This document shows positions 50,139-62,975 of a DNA stretch of 64,000 bases, one piece after another. The first letter of the stretch is position 1. Each line of letters begins with the position of its first letter. Source of the stretch: Membranipora membranacea (lineage: Eukaryota > Bryozoa > Gymnolaemata > Cheilostomatida > Membraniporidae). Where the stretch lies: the NCBI GenBank assembly GCA_914767715.1, contig OU612066.1, positions 935,001 to 999,000 of the forward strand. The letters run 5' to 3'. The notes beneath the pieces are model-generated. The model was given only the letters and a program-made list of their open reading frames with translations. It did no database searches and had not been told where the DNA came from. The position numbers and the translations under genes were made by a program.

Positions 50139-51688
50139 CTGTAAGGTTTACATGGAGGCGGCCAGGAAACGATGCGAATCAAGCTAGCCAGATTGACCGT
50201 ATCTATTTCCCTTGGGATATCCCCATTGTGTACGATTATTTGTCTTGTCCTTATAGTGACCATGATTGTGTTTGTGCATCATTGGATCTGGCACCGTTAG
50301 CCGGTGACCAGACTCCTGTTACTGGTAAATCATATTGGAAACTTAATTGTTCAATCTTGGGTGAAAGTGGATTTAGAGACAGGTTCCTTGAGCTGTACTC
50401 AATGTGGCAAACACTAAAACCAGCTTATGATAATCATTTAGACAGGTGGGAAAGTGTCAAATTAAGAACAAAAGACTTTTGTATTGAATACTGCTCAGAG
50501 CGTAGTTTAGAATTTAAAAACAGGATTAAAAATCTATCGGATCGGATGAGCTACACTTGCTTATATATAACTCAGCTGTCAAAGCTGAGGTGGAAAGAGT
50601 AAAATTATAGATTAAAAATTTGAATGAGACAAAGCTTCAAGCTCTTAGAGTTAGGTCTAGAATTAAAATCTTTGAGCAGGATGAGAAGAACACTGCTTTC
50701 TTTTTCAGAAGAATTAAGCGGGGTAATAAAACTAATGTTGTTGAATCTGTCCAGGAAAAGGGCACTGGTCAGCTGATTCATGATAGCCAGGGTATTGTTC
50801 GTGCTTACCAAGATTTTTATTCAGATTTGTATACTGCAGTTCCGACTCCTCGATCAGAGGCAGATTTCTTTTTAGATTTCTTGGGCCCTTCAGACTACGT
50901 AAATACTGATTCCACAGAGGATGGCAATAGTCCGTTTTCTATCCCTGATATTAAGCAGGCTATCATGTCAATGGAAAACAATAAAACTCCGGGCCCTGAT
51001 GGTCTTCCAAAAGAGATTTATGCTACATTTTTTGACGTTCTAGCAGATGACATATGTGAGGTTTTTAATAATGCTTTTGAGTCAGAGGTCTTGCCTAAGT
51101 CAATGACTGAGGCTGTCACCATCCTGCTGCATAAAGGCGAACAATCTGATCTCAAAAACAAAAGTCCAATATCGCTACTTAATGTCGACTACAAGGTTGT
51201 AAACGAATCGCTGGGTAAACTTTTACCAGCCGTAATAAGTGAAGTACAAACATGTGGTGTAAGCGGTTGTAACATTGTAGACAATTTGATATGTTTTAGT
51301 TACTGAGTTTACCCGTAAGTTAGGTAATAGCGACACTGTATTCGTCTCTCTAGATCAAAGCAAGGCGTTTGATATGGTTGACCATAATTTTTTGTTGGCG
51401 GCAATGTTAGGGCTTGGTGTGGAAGATAAGGTATTGCGCCTTGTTAGGACTATGTACCGAACCATTTCCACTAGGGTTCAGGTGAATGGCATGCTATCAG
51501 ACAGTTGGAAGTGTTTAGCCCATGCGGATGATCTCTTGGTATCTTGTCATGCTTCTGAGGTGGACCATATTTTTGCATTGTTTGCTAGGTTTTTTAAGGT
51601 CACAGGAAGTCTACTGGATAGGAGTAATACAGAAATTCTTGCATCAGTTTCAACTGCTGGAAGACATATGAGTAAAACACCCTCCTAA
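50139..51688 (+). mobile_element. Tx1/L1-type LINE fragment with internal deletion
   Basis: Starts in the endonuclease C-terminus (FTWRRPGNDANQASQIDRIY, then PYSDHDCVCASLDL). A linker follows with FEQDEKNTAFFFRRIKRG. RT motifs in order are SIPDIKQAIMSMENNKTPGP, SMTEAVTILLHKGEQSDL, SPISLLNVDYKVV, VSLDQSKAFDMVDHNFLL and catalytic HADDLLVS. The EN end, the EKNT-x-FF linker and the DQSKAFD-x-VDH motif are characteristic of the L1/Tx1 group (family knowledge). The region between QVNGMLSDSWK and HADD, which should hold RGxRQGCPLSP, is deleted. Stops and frame changes at about 50600 and 51303 break the frame. Dead element. Confidence 0.85.
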
Positions 51689-52343
51689 ATGCTAGTTGAT
51701 ATTAAATCTAATAAATCGCAATTAAAATTAATTACATACTGAGGTATGAAATATTGCAATTAAATTTGCTGTCACGAAAACGCATGGTTACTATATATAC
51801 AAGCCTCTAGTTGGATGTGTAGCAAAGGCAGTTTATATATTGTAACAATATCTACTAAAATGCACCATTCCAATATATAATAGCGTGACAGATTGCCACA
51901 TTTAGGCAGACGAAGTTCAGCCTCCAAGGTAAACATCTTTCCAAAATAGTTTGGATACAGTTGTGCCGGCTGGGAATACCCTGAATTCCTTGATAAACAA
52001 AGTAGCTTGCTGTGAGAGTACCATTACAATCAAAGATGAATTAGATGTGCTGAGCATTTTGCAAGTATTCTATCATTAGCTTGCTTCTAAAATTCAAATG
52101 AAAAGTTTTCTTTTTCGCCCTTAACTTTTTTATTTTTGAATGGAGATAAAAGCAAAGTTTTCCCCTGCCAAATGTTCAACAAATTTGAAGTAAACCATAC
52201 CACAGCAATATTTTGTAGAACTGATGTGCTAGGTATTAGAGCATTTATTATTATGATTAACATCCATCCTCTCCTGGGAAAGGACAGCTGGCTTACAGCT
52301 GTGAAACATCATAACTGGCTGGCATTAGACTGGCGGTGATAAA
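51689..52343. other. Intergenic, nothing recognised
   Basis: AT-rich, no coding similarity and no repeats noticed. Confidence 0.4.
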
Positions 52344-53072
52344 CAGGACCGTAGTTAAGAAAAAAGGTAGGGGAGGCACAAGTCCGAAGCAATATACTAA
52401 AACATGACCAGGAGGGGTGCTGTAAGCTCCTCTCTCAGCAGTATACTAAAACATCACCAGGAGGGGTGCTGTAAGTTCCTCTCTCACCAATATACTAAAA
52501 CATGACCAGGAGGGGTGCTGTAAGCTCCTCTCTCAGCAATATACTAAAACATCACCAGGAGGGGTGCTGTAAGTTCCTCTCTCACCAATATACTAAAACA
52601 TGACCAGGAGGGGTGCTGTAAGCTCCTCTCTCACCAATATACTAAAACATGACCAGGAGGGGTGCTGTAAGCTCCTCTCTCAGCAATATACTAAAACATC
52701 ACCAGGAGGGGTGCTGTAAGTTCCTCTCTCACCAATATACTAAAACATGATCAGGAGGGGTGCTGTAAGCTCCTCTCTCACCAACATACTAAAACATCAC
52801 CAGGAGGGGTGCTGTAAGTTCCTCTCTCAGCAGTATACTAAAACATCACCAGGAGGGGTGCTGTAAGTTCCTCTCTCACCAATATACTAAAACATGACCA
52901 GGAGGGGTGCTGTAGGCTCCTCTCTCACCAATTTAAGGAATATTATTAGCAAATGGAAATCCGAGAGGAGATGATGTTGACATGAATTATTCAATTATAG
53001 GGTTTTAAGGCTATTGCAATTAGCTTTTTAGGGAAGGTAGTGCCTCTTTTGCCTCCACTAGAACTACAGGCG
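52344..53072. mobile_element. Non-autonomous DNA transposon, copy A, with minisatellite expansion
   Basis: The left end CAGGACCGTAGTTAAG...GGTAGGGGAGGCA and the inverted right end CGCCTGTAGTTCTAGTGGAGGC are imperfect terminal repeats. Segments outside the array (52344-52390 and 52925-53072) align with the 230-bp copy B at 53831-54060, sharing AATTAGCAAATGGAAATCC (here ATTAGCAAATGGAAATCC), AATCAATTATA-type sequence and GCAGTGCCTC-type ends. CAG-starting termini would fit hAT-like elements, but no 8-bp target duplication is evident. Confidence 0.65.
52389..52935 (+). repeat. 49-bp minisatellite, 11 copies
   Basis: The core ACCAGGAGGGGTGCTGTAAG recurs about every 49 bp, with GGAGGGG at 52411, 52460 and so on to 52901. 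Variants ATCACC/ATGACC and CAGCA/CACCA mark subfamilies. Copy B of the host element has a single core unit (AATAGGAGGGGTGCTGTTAC at about 53891). Confidence 0.95.
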
Positions 53073-53830
53073 TGGGAGAGTTATTGTTTGTATACCCGAC
53101 TCCATATTCCAGTCTTCGAGGAGTACCAAGTTTGTGAGACATATAAAAGCTAATAAAGTGGGACAAAGTAGCAAAAAAATGACCCATAAAATTATGCTTT
53201 GAAGGCCAGCCAAGCACATTTTCTCTTCGCAAAACATCCACCAAACCTGTCATGAGTCGCTGCAGACTGGTTGGAAGATAGGCTTTATTGTGTAAGATGG
53301 ATAAATTTTAATGCATCTCACGCTCATTATTCATCTTAAATGACTTCCAAGTATTCACAAATACTCATCTAATCGGTAATTTTTGATTTGAATTCCCTGA
53401 TAAACTTGAATTTATCAAAAACTTGTTTACGGAAAATTGACGCTGGGTAATCGATTGCTACTATTGCTACAGGTATTGGATATTTGAGGTGATGTAGTCT
53501 GTATAGCTCAAAGAGTATAGATTGAGGCTACATATCAGAGTGATTACCTGGTCGGCAAATAGTTTTCCCAAACAGATTGTCCTTTTTAAGGGATGCATTC
53601 GAATTAGGTGAAATAATGACATCAGCCCTTGACATACTAACTCAAATGATATTCCGACATTTTTGAGCCTTTGATGAGTGGGAATCTTTAAATTGTGATC
53701 AACAGACGTGCCTCTTGTTTACTCTATGAAATGAAACTGATAGATCAGGTTCATGTCCTCAGCTGAGGCAGGTGATGTGAGCAAGAAATCTCTGCCTATC
53801 AATTACTGCTTTCAACAATGAGATGAAGAA

Positions 53831-54060
53831 CAAGGCCGTTAAGAAAGAAATGGTAGGGAAGGCAAAATTCCGAGGCTTGTCAGAAGCATCAATAGGAGGG
53901 GTGCTGTTACTAAGCAATTTTAATGCATTTAATTAGCAAATGGAAATCCCAAAAGACCTGATTCAGACATGAAATAATCAATTATATCATCTTTGGACCA
54001 CTCTATTCAGCTTTCTAAGGGATGCAGTGCCTCCCTGCCTCCCCCACAACTACAGGCCTG
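53831..54060. mobile_element. Non-autonomous DNA transposon, copy B (compact)
   Basis: Same element as 52344-53072 without the array. Left CAAGGCCGTTAAGAAAGAAA, right end (inverted) CAGGCCTGTAGTTGTGGGGG then AGGCAGGGAGGCA. 230 bp, no coding capacity. Confidence 0.65.
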
Positions 54061-54723
54061 CAGGTTTTTGATGTAATTTAATTTTTCATGATGGTACACT
54101 CTCTGATATCTAGCATATCAACTCCACATTATGGCGTCATGTTTTGTCACTTTTCAATTCCTTGACAGCTTGGAAGGTAATATAATTGTAAAATTCTGGA
54201 CACATTTCATCGATTGCTGATAGTGATGTAACCATTTTCTTGACAGCAGGCTTTATTGAGTTTCCCGAATTTATATCGATTCCCAGTAATATGTAACATA
54301 GATTGATGTGAGATGGTCCTTGAAAACAGCTTCCATTGAGAACTAAAAGGTATTGAGATTGCATTGTCCTAGCAAGTGGTTACCTTTTGGATTAATTCTG
54401 ACACTTCTCACTTGTGGGTAAGCACAACTCCCAAAATGCGAAAATCAAAACTACAGACATGCGATTCAGTTTTCGATGTGTTCCTAACATGTGTTTGGGG
54501 TTTGTGACACGCCCCCATCAGCAACATAATTTTTGAAACCTATCGGTTTAAGATTTTGGGCTAGCTTTAAAAAGCTTTGGAATATTTGTATATACTCTTC
54601 ATTGGTAGGCTTTTACTTCTTGCGTGTGTACATATAATTTAAAATAGGACACTTTCTAATACCAAAACAATAAAAGGTAGCATATTTTGCCTCTCCAAGA
54701 AACATAGCTCACTATCTCGGAGA
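54061..54723. other. Upstream flank of the oxidase gene
   Basis: No gene recognised. Any promoter of the following gene would lie here, but I see no convincing core element. Confidence 0.35.
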
Positions 54724-57519
54724 ATGGAGGGGGGTTATGATGTGGTGATAATAGGAGGAGGTATAAGTGGCTTATACTCAGCCTGGAGACTGGGTAAGGA
54801 GACAGACCTGAAGATACTTCTGCTGGAATCTACCGATAGATATGGAGGAAGATTTCACACAGTCACCATGCCTGGTGGTTACAGGGCTGACTTAGGAGCC
54901 ATGCGGTGAGAAAGTAGTTTTTAGAAATTAGTTATTGCTACAATGTATGTTATTGCTAAGTGGCGGTGTCCAAAGTTTTTTGAGTTAAGACTACATTAAA
55001 GGAGTTTGATAACTGCTCACATTTTTTAGTGCCATGTAGGTGAGTAAGGGCACATTTATGAAGTCAAACTAATATATGTCTATACTTTTGAGTACTAGAA
55101 AAAGTGCTTGGGCCATTGGAGCGCCACAATACATCCTCAGGCACCAAAGCCTGAGCTCTTTGACTTCTAAGGTTACCATCTAATCAAGCCTATAATGGAT
55201 TACCAATTGAATGATTTCAGATTTTCCCATAAATTAGACAAGATAGTGAGTTATCTCGTAGAGGCGCTCCAAGTAGAAACAAAAGAGTCAATGGCTCAGA
55301 ACGAGCCATCAAACACTCTACCGAGTCTATACTGGGGAGGTGAGAGGGCGGATTGTGGCAGTGACCTCTATGATATAATCGGAGTGACTGGTGAGGATAA
55401 AAAGACACTCATGAACCTGTTCAGTGGCTTTGATTTGACCTGCAGGTTTGTATTTGTTGTAGCACCATAACAAGATAATAACATATTCAAGATCCAGTAC
55501 TTTTGTTCTTTAAATATTTACCTGATTGGTCAGATAAAGTTCATTAGAATTATAAATACCGCTTTTTCCCTTATTTACCAGGCCAAACACAGAGCACTCC
55601 CAGACCTGTAAGGTGTAAACAACTTCTCATTGCAAGTAATGTTTTGCATTTCAGAAGAAAGATCGATTTTCTTCTTTTTTGGCAACAAGAAGGGAGGGTT
55701 GTCATTGCTATTAATATAGTCATATTATTTTATTTTGCCGTTGCTCACAACCTTGTTTCCCACTTTTTGCCCTATTCTTTTTCCATCTTTAACAAAATTG
55801 AGAATATTTAATTTGATGATGAGTCAAATCACAACCTTGATTGTTCATTTCTTTGTTGCCCACAGCTTTGAAGAGGATATAGATGTGCCAGATGATGGGA
55901 ATCTCGCTAACGCCACTATAAAAAAGACAGGCCGGAAAGCCAATGACCTGACTATCGGGGAGTACCTCAGCCTTACGGTCGGTCCCATCGCAATGGGTGT
56001 AGGGGCACTTCTAGGGTCAAAAAACAAATCTCCCTTGACAAGCTACCTGTCATGCAGTGCTCGCTATAAAGATTTCTCAAAGCCAGGGTCAATGCAAAGT
56101 ATAGTGGGCGGTTTTGACTCCCTAACCAATGCAATTGTAGACGATATCAAGAGTCTTCAGAACGTTGATATCAAACTCCAACATGACGTCATATCTGTTG
56201 AGGAGCAGGACCAGCATCAGTTTATTATTACAATTGGAGCGAGCGATAAACCAGTGACATACAAGGGTGAGAAAATCATCTTTGCTTGTGCCAGTAATGG
56301 AATGGACAAAATCCAGCTGATAAGTTCCAAACCAAGGCAAGAAGTCATAAAAAATCTACTGAGCCAAACTTTTCAACTCCCAATCGTAAAAGTGTTCATG
56401 ACATATACCAGTGCCTGGTGGAAGGAATATGGTTTATTCGATGGATCAATAGTCAGTAACATGCTCATACATAGAACCATAGCTTTCGGAAACTCTGCAG
56501 TGATGGGTGGCTACGCGACGATATTGGTAGCCTACACTCCTCGTGACATCGACAAGTTTCAGGATCTAGAGGGCCCGCAACATGCCAGGTATGAGAACAA
56601 AGCTAGAGCTGGAGAGGATATACCTAAAGACCTAGTGCCCAGTGAAGCCTTGGTGAAGCATTGTGAACAGCAGCTGTGTAAAGTTCTAGGTAAAACACGA
56701 CATTGAGGTCCGACGGTAGTTGATATCATTAACATAGAAATAACTATACATATTACATATTATGAATTACAATACATGTAAATAGTATTTATGTGTTAAA
56801 GCATTGTTAATATAGTTTCAAATCATGAAGCAGACCCCTCAAACTGCATGTATGGCAATCCCTCTAAATATTGACTTGAAAACATTTTTTTCGTTTTAAA
56901 ATTCGAAACAAAAAACTATATGGTTCGTCTCATCTGGGGGAGAAACCCCCACCAAAATTTTGATCAATCTTAACCAATAGCCAGTGTTCCCTGACTTTGC
57001 GTATGGTGAATGTGGTGCTATCATTGCTTGTGTTGCCTAGTTTTTCTATTGACAAACTCGCAGGTGACCAGAAGGTCTGTGGGCATTTGGGGAATGATAT
57101 GATAAAGAAGTTTGCTAGGTTTTCGATTTTTGTGATTTTGTCAAGCGCAGCTCGTATTAATAATATTAATTGATCTGTTTTGTTTTCCTGTAATGTTTTT
57201 TTATTCCCTAGGTTGCGATGAACCCCCTGAGAAACCAATTTATGCTGTACGCAAGTACTGGGGAGTGGATGGAGTCCAGGGGTACACACAACATCCTAAG
57301 CCTGGCTCTGACAGCAACAAACTACATTGGGAGTCTGTGAAGCCTTTCTCTGATGCTGATATTTATATGGCCAGCGACTGCTTCCCGCCCTCGGATCGTA
57401 CAATGTCCTTTATGGGCTTTGCGGAAGGCCCCCTCCTGACTAGTGAGAGGATCTTGGTCAATCACTTTGGTTTGAACCCTGTTCGAGGAGATTTATGCTT
57501 GGAAAATCCCTGGCCATAG
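54724..57519 (+). CDS. Flavin-containing amine / L-amino-acid oxidase, 4 exons, complete
   Basis: FAD-dependent oxidoreductase of the amine-oxidase superfamily. Members oxidatively deaminate amines or L-amino acids, releasing H2O2 and ammonia. Exons 54724-54905, 55221-55445, 55866-56689 and 57212-57519 join in phase to 512 residues plus TAG, the usual length for this family. The N-terminus has the dinucleotide fold: GGGISG at residues 11-16 after a hydrophobic strand, Glu35 ending strand 2 and GGR at 41-43. Residues 134 onward form the substrate and helical region. The C-terminal FAD block is DIYMASDCFPP then FMGFAEGPLLTSERIL (about 460-490). The start is at the Met four residues before the first beta strand. 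There is no room for a signal peptide, so the product is probably intracellular. The secreted L-amino-acid oxidases known from molluscs and snakes differ in this. The exact substrate cannot be told from sequence. Intron 3 contains a 120-codon antisense open frame with no known motif. Confidence 0.9.
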
Positions 57520-57875
57520 AAAGATTAGTTAATCTAGAAAATGTATTATTGATATAATGTCTATTCTGTCTTTAGTTAGTAGGCAAGGAGTGCATACGTT
57601 TTACTCACAGTTCTACCTTTTCATGGATTTCTTACAACAGAATGTTATCAAATATTAATGATCAATTATCAATAGATTATATTTCTGTATATACTACTAC
57701 TACCAAATGACACGCCGTATCACTGAGATCCTTGTTTTCTAACCTATGAACTATCAATAATATCAATATATAATGGTGAAATTATAGTTTAAGTTGCTCT
57801 ATAGTCGATAAATATAGGGAGCACAATGTCGCCTCTAAGTTTTTTACACATTATGTGTTTTAATATGTTGCAATT

Positions 57876-57881
57876 AATAAA
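57876..57881 (+). promoter_or_regulatory. Candidate poly(A) signal of the oxidase gene
   Basis: AATAAA 357 nt after the stop codon, in an AT-rich region; a typical 3' UTR length. Not confirmed by transcript data. Confidence 0.45.
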
Positions 57882-57899
57882 ACAGATATTTACACCAGG

Positions 57900-60800
57900 A
57901 ATAATTTCTGAATTGATAGTTCTAATGATAAACCAAGTGTTTCTCTTCTCCATACAACCAAACAAACATTAACAGATTCTATATTATTGTAAATTGCTTG
58001 GCACTCAGGCTTCATTGTGAGAACTGCTAGATGGGTAGAGAACTTAAATTCATGTAACTTCCTCGTAAAAAGGTATCCACTTCTACAATTTACATTAGCA
58101 TACAATCTAATTTTACTGCACCGACTAATCTATCGCATGGTCATAGTATACAGACTACGTGATTGAGGGGATATAAAACTGCATTGTCTATATCATATCA
58201 TGTCCATCATACGAGGTATAGGCACCTCCCCCATATTCTTTGTGCCGACACTCTGTGGTACCTGTTGTGTTCCTATCAAAAAGCACAAAAACTGTGTTTG
58301 AAACAAAACATGAATTGTTTAGGAGTTATCTGCTCATGCATAGAGAGGGCATAACTTATGATAGAGTTGATTTAACAGGCCAGTCTGCTTGCCATAATCA
58401 CTGATTTTGGCTTACAACCCCACAACAGTGGCATAGAAACAAGTCATTATTTTTGTAGGTAAGAGATAAATGTTTATAACTTTTTGAATTTCACTCACAG
58501 GTACAACATACAGTGGTGCGCGTACCACTGCACAACACACAGGTCTTCAGCTAGAAACCATGAGTCAAACGCTGTTTCGAGGCCTTCTCTAGTACAACCT
58601 CCTCATAGCCAGCCCCAGCAGCATGAAGCCACCCCTGTGTGTTGATGAGCATCTCAATCAATCTCATTGATCCCTCAGTGCATTTTGTAAGTTACAGTGG
58701 TTCGACATGATTGGTGTGTTTATGGTGTTGCGCAACCAGGGAAGCTGCCAACTCTTTATTGTTTAAGTGCAACAATGTCCGCCCCATCACTCTCATGCTT
58801 ATACTCTAAGCCAAACCAGTGCAGGGAGGTGTGCTTTCCATCAACTCATCGACACAAAGTCTCTATCGTCAAGGCACCTGCACCTCGTGCCATAGTTCAC
58901 TACTCAAATTCACTACATTGAGCATAGTACAACTCATACACAAGTCAAAGAGATGACTTGTTTGCGCTACAGCCAGTGGGCTGACTGTGATCAAGCATAG
59001 GGGAATAAAAAGGGAACTAAGAAAGCCATAGTTAATGTTTGCCGGCTAACAGCATATGGTAATCGATTCACTTGTTTTGTTCCCTTGTTGGGTTTCTGAG
59101 TGGTCAATCAGAGTTGCCAATCTCATTTAAGTTGCTGCTGACACCGCCTATATTTCTTTCTATCATAATTAAAATTTATTTCGCCGCTGTTAAATCTCCA
59201 GTCAAACTGTTCAGTGTTGTAGTTCCCGCTTTAACTTGTTGGTGCTAGACCAAAAAAGCAAGGTTATGATGTTGAATGAAAATTCACTGATATTGAACCT
59301 CTTTTACCTAATGAACTTCGTATAAGAACTCCAAGCAGTAGCTTATACGATTCTGTAATGTTCTCCTGAGCATTAATTGCGGGCCATACTAAGAAAAATA
59401 AAAGTTTGAGGTGAGTTAGCAGTGAATATTTCAATAGAGATATTTCCAAATTGTGTCGCTTGAACACAATTGCCGAAATTGTTTCAAGTATGACACAGCT
59501 CTGCAGGTGTTTATAAGTTTATCAGATCTGGGTTGTTTTGTTTTTTGTGGATATCACTGTAGATTCCTGTGGGGTTCTGCTAAAAGTCTACCTCGAACTT
59601 CAGATATTATTTTACACTAAGTAAGGGAAAGATAATACTTAGTATATAAAGATTTATACAATTCACATGAAATTGCTTTAGTACTAGTTTAAGCGTTCAA
59701 ACTGTGGCGGGATAGCTGTTAGTGGCATTTTATTATCAACCACAATCCCCACAGGGGAAAGTGGTTGAGTACTTTAGTACAATTTGTTGATGAGAGTTAA
59801 GTCTTTATCTGACTTACTGACTTACTTGATTGTTACCGGCTTGATCAACAACATTAATGATATTCTATTCAATTTTCTTTCTGTTTTATTTTTCTGGCAC
59901 TGACTGAAAATTCATGAGATGACTGTGGTTGCCGATAAAAGTATATTACACTTAAGATAATATCTGACAAATATATTCTGAACCATAGTATACACAGTAA
60001 ATAGAATCATTGACTTACCCGCCTTCTAAGTAAATTTCATCACAACAGGCATAGATACTCTGAGAAGAGAGTCCTTCCCCCCCTTGTGTCGTTCGTATGT
60101 GTGTCAGGCTACAATTAAACATGGCACATTATATTGTCTACGTAAGCAGGTTGTTGCTACCATCAACTATGCTCCACAATAAACACAGGCAGAGCAGTCA
60201 AATGGTAGTTATATATGGTATGTAATGGAGTCGCTAAAACATTATAAGGAACATATAATGTACTCACTAGAATAGCGGTGTATGGCTATGTATGACTATT
60301 GACTACACAGGGATATAGTGGAACGACTGTTAGGTGCGGAGTACAGACAGAGACTGAATGGCACCCGGCATTGAGAGGAACGACTGAGAGTCTGGAGGAC
60401 ATCTATCGTATCATTTTCGGTACACTGTGATACATCTTGATGTCACACACATTTGATAACATCCCAGAACCAAGAATCCAAGATATACAAGAATCCAAGA
60501 ATACAAGCTTTTTCTCGGAAGAGAGATAAGATTAGATAATTATTAGTTGTCTTCCCTTTGTCAAAGAAAGGACAATCCTTAAACTCACTTATATCATATT
60601 CTTATTTGACAACTGTCATTTCCTTCAAATTTCAAGTCAGTTGCATACAGCTTTCTAGTGCACTGATGTTCTTGAATTAGGGTCACAGCCGGTGAACACC
60701 CACCTCCTCCTCCTGGAAGCTTTGTAACTAAGAACTAAATATCAGAAATACATATATACATGGACTGATGGGAAAATGTGCATATGTAAATCCAAAATAG

Positions 60801-60900
60801 GGTGTTCTTTGGGTGTATGGTCACACAGATAGACTGCCATAAAATTCAATGTGTTATGATGTGCTGATGATCTTTTGCACATGCTGTAACAGCTGTTGGG
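57900..60900. other. Non-coding or unidentified stretch with a few exon-like pieces
   Basis: 58502-58645 starts after TTTCACTCACAG and runs 47 codons to TGA (includes SRPSLVQPPHSQPQQHEATP), so it could be a terminal exon. 60049-60141 (after CACAACAG, before GTAAGC) is open in one frame with LRRESFPPLCRSYVCQATIK. A segment after CTACACAG at 60313 reads DIVERLLGAEYRQRLNGTRH then stop. The phases of the last two do not join directly. No family recognised. These may belong to an undetected gene or be chance. Confidence 0.25.
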
Positions 60901-60919
60901 TCGAAGGTTCTTCTACTAC

Positions 60920-61363
60920 CTGCTATTATGCTTTATTTTTTTGACAATCAAATGTGGTACACATCTCTATTACAATATGTCTCAATCTTATCTAACAAAT
61001 CCCAGTTTTATGCTCCAGAAAAGAGCCATTGGTAAATACACAAATAATCCAATATACCTAAATCCAACTCGGCATTTATGTATAGAATTAAATCTTTTAA
61101 GATTGTCAGATCTCGGCTTTTATTCTCCTCAGTTTTTTGCTATGAATTAATTCATGGTCTAAGCCAAAGCTAATATCAGTGATTTTACAAGCACTGGACA
61201 TCGCTTTTTTTGTGTGATACCCGCGTTGCATATCCGCCCAAAAACTTCTTTTTGATTCATATGACTCCTGCTTTCAAAAACCTTCCTCAACATCTTCGTT
61301 CATCAAAAACCATACATACATTTAAAGTTGCATTTTCAAACCGTTTTTATTCATTGAATTGAG
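60920..61363 (+). mobile_element. LINE reverse-transcriptase C-terminal fragment
   Basis: The plus-strand reading includes SQSYLTNPSFMLQKRAIGKY, IELNLLRLSDLGFYSPQFF and, after a frame change, MTPAFKNLPQHLRSSKTIHT followed by FKVAFSNRFYSLN and stop. The order L-x-x-LQK-R-x-I...L-x-L-x-D...LP-x-x-LR-x-S-x-F-K is the post-RT tail of jockey/CR1/L2-type LINEs (family knowledge). The catalytic domain is missing. Confidence 0.65.
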
Positions 61364-61597
61364 TTTTATTCCCATGATTTTATTTTGCTTGTCTATTTTT
61401 ATTTGTTTGCACATCTTGGAGAAAATCTTCAAATGATGGTCGATGCAATAAAATCGTATGTAAAATGTATCATGTATCAGTTGAGCTGAGTAGGAAAGTT
61501 TGTTTTGACCTTGTTAGGTATATTATAGGAGAGAAAAACAGTGCTAGGCGTACAAAATGTCATATGCAACAAAAGATGCTAGAAAAGAAGCCTTTAT

Positions 61598-61735
61598 GTT
61601 ATTGATAATAAGGAGATAGAGAATGTTGTCAGTATCAAATATTTTGGAGTTTATTTGAGCGATGACCTGAAACAGCAAGTGAAATTTACAAAAAGGGCAA
61701 GTCATGATTTTATGTTTTTTATAGATTTAAATCTT
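61598..61735 (+). mobile_element. LINE fragment, RT C-terminal edge
   Basis: A plus-strand open stretch reads VIDNKEIENVVSIKYFGVYL followed by SDDLK. This matches the K-YLG-x-x-x-DDL segment just after the catalytic motif in many LINEs. It lies downstream of a more C-terminal fragment, so it is a separate insertion. Confidence 0.5.
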
Positions 61736-62788
61736 TTGGTCCTTCCAAGGGCATAGTTTAGGGGTAGGCAACGAGACTGATAGTTCTGTCTTGGACCTGT
61801 TTTGATGTCTTTAAAAACTTAGCTGTTGTAATCGATGCTTACAGGGACAATTAGGTAGGTCTGAATAGTCCAAGCAAAACTGCAGACTTAACTTTATCTA
61901 AACACATTGTTACTCATTTGTTGCCCTGCAGTGATAATAACGAGACTAATACTGTTTACCTATTGCTTGGCAACAAGATGTGACACTGGCCAATCAAATG
62001 GTGCTGGGGGTATCTTCCCATGTAAGATCTGATGCAGATGACAATGCAGATGACAATGCAGATGACAATGCAGACGACAATATGCAGACGACCAAGCTCA
62101 TAGTGAAAACAAATTTGATTCATTCAGAGTTCACTTCAGTTGGGACAACCGCATGCTTTTATCACATAAAAAGGTTATTCAAACTCACATGATAATACCT
62201 GCAGGCTCTAAACTTTTCCAATTACGAAGGTGAGCATTAAGCGGTAACGAGGGATGCCATTTTACTAGCAGTTTTTGTTTATGTGTTGCGCTTTTCTCCA
62301 TTGTTGAATTTTTGTTAAATCGATCATTGACTGCAGAAGAACCACAAGAATATGATGTTTGCTGACTTGTTTGTGTCATATTAGCTGGCACAAACACAAC
62401 AGAATATTTCTGCGGTATGCAATATAGTGGACACTTTTCTCTCAACTGGCCTTTGAGATAAGTTGTTTGTATTCGGTAATTAGCAAAGAGAATTGAGCCT
62501 CAATATCAGCAAATAACTGACACAGACAACGTTTGTGAGTCCTGCCTTTGAGAGGGGACCTGGGTCACCTGTCAATCCTGGGTTTACTTTAACTGACCAA
62601 TATAACTCCTGAAATAGTAATGAATCAGCAATAATATCTGATACACAGATATCTACTGATCTGGCAGCGCTTTTAGTTGGTCGCAAGTCCAAGCCGGTCA
62701 GTGATTAATATCTCAACAGTTAATAATTTCACATGGTTTTTCCTCGGCAAAAATATTTTCATCACTGCTAATATTATGCTTTCTGATA
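61736..62788. other. Intergenic with a 12-bp repeat
   Basis: A (GCAGATGACAAT)n run of about four to five units at 62034-62085 is the only structure noted. Confidence 0.5.
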
Positions 62789-62925
<137 letters not shown>

Positions 62926-62975
62926 ATTGTATTGTATCATTTGGTGATAAAATCATTTGTTGGTTGAGCGCTCTG

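Noticed and set aside
56930-57289. 120-codon antisense open frame over the oxidase intron 3 / exon 4 border
   Set aside because: It overlaps a real exon on the other strand and shows no known domain.
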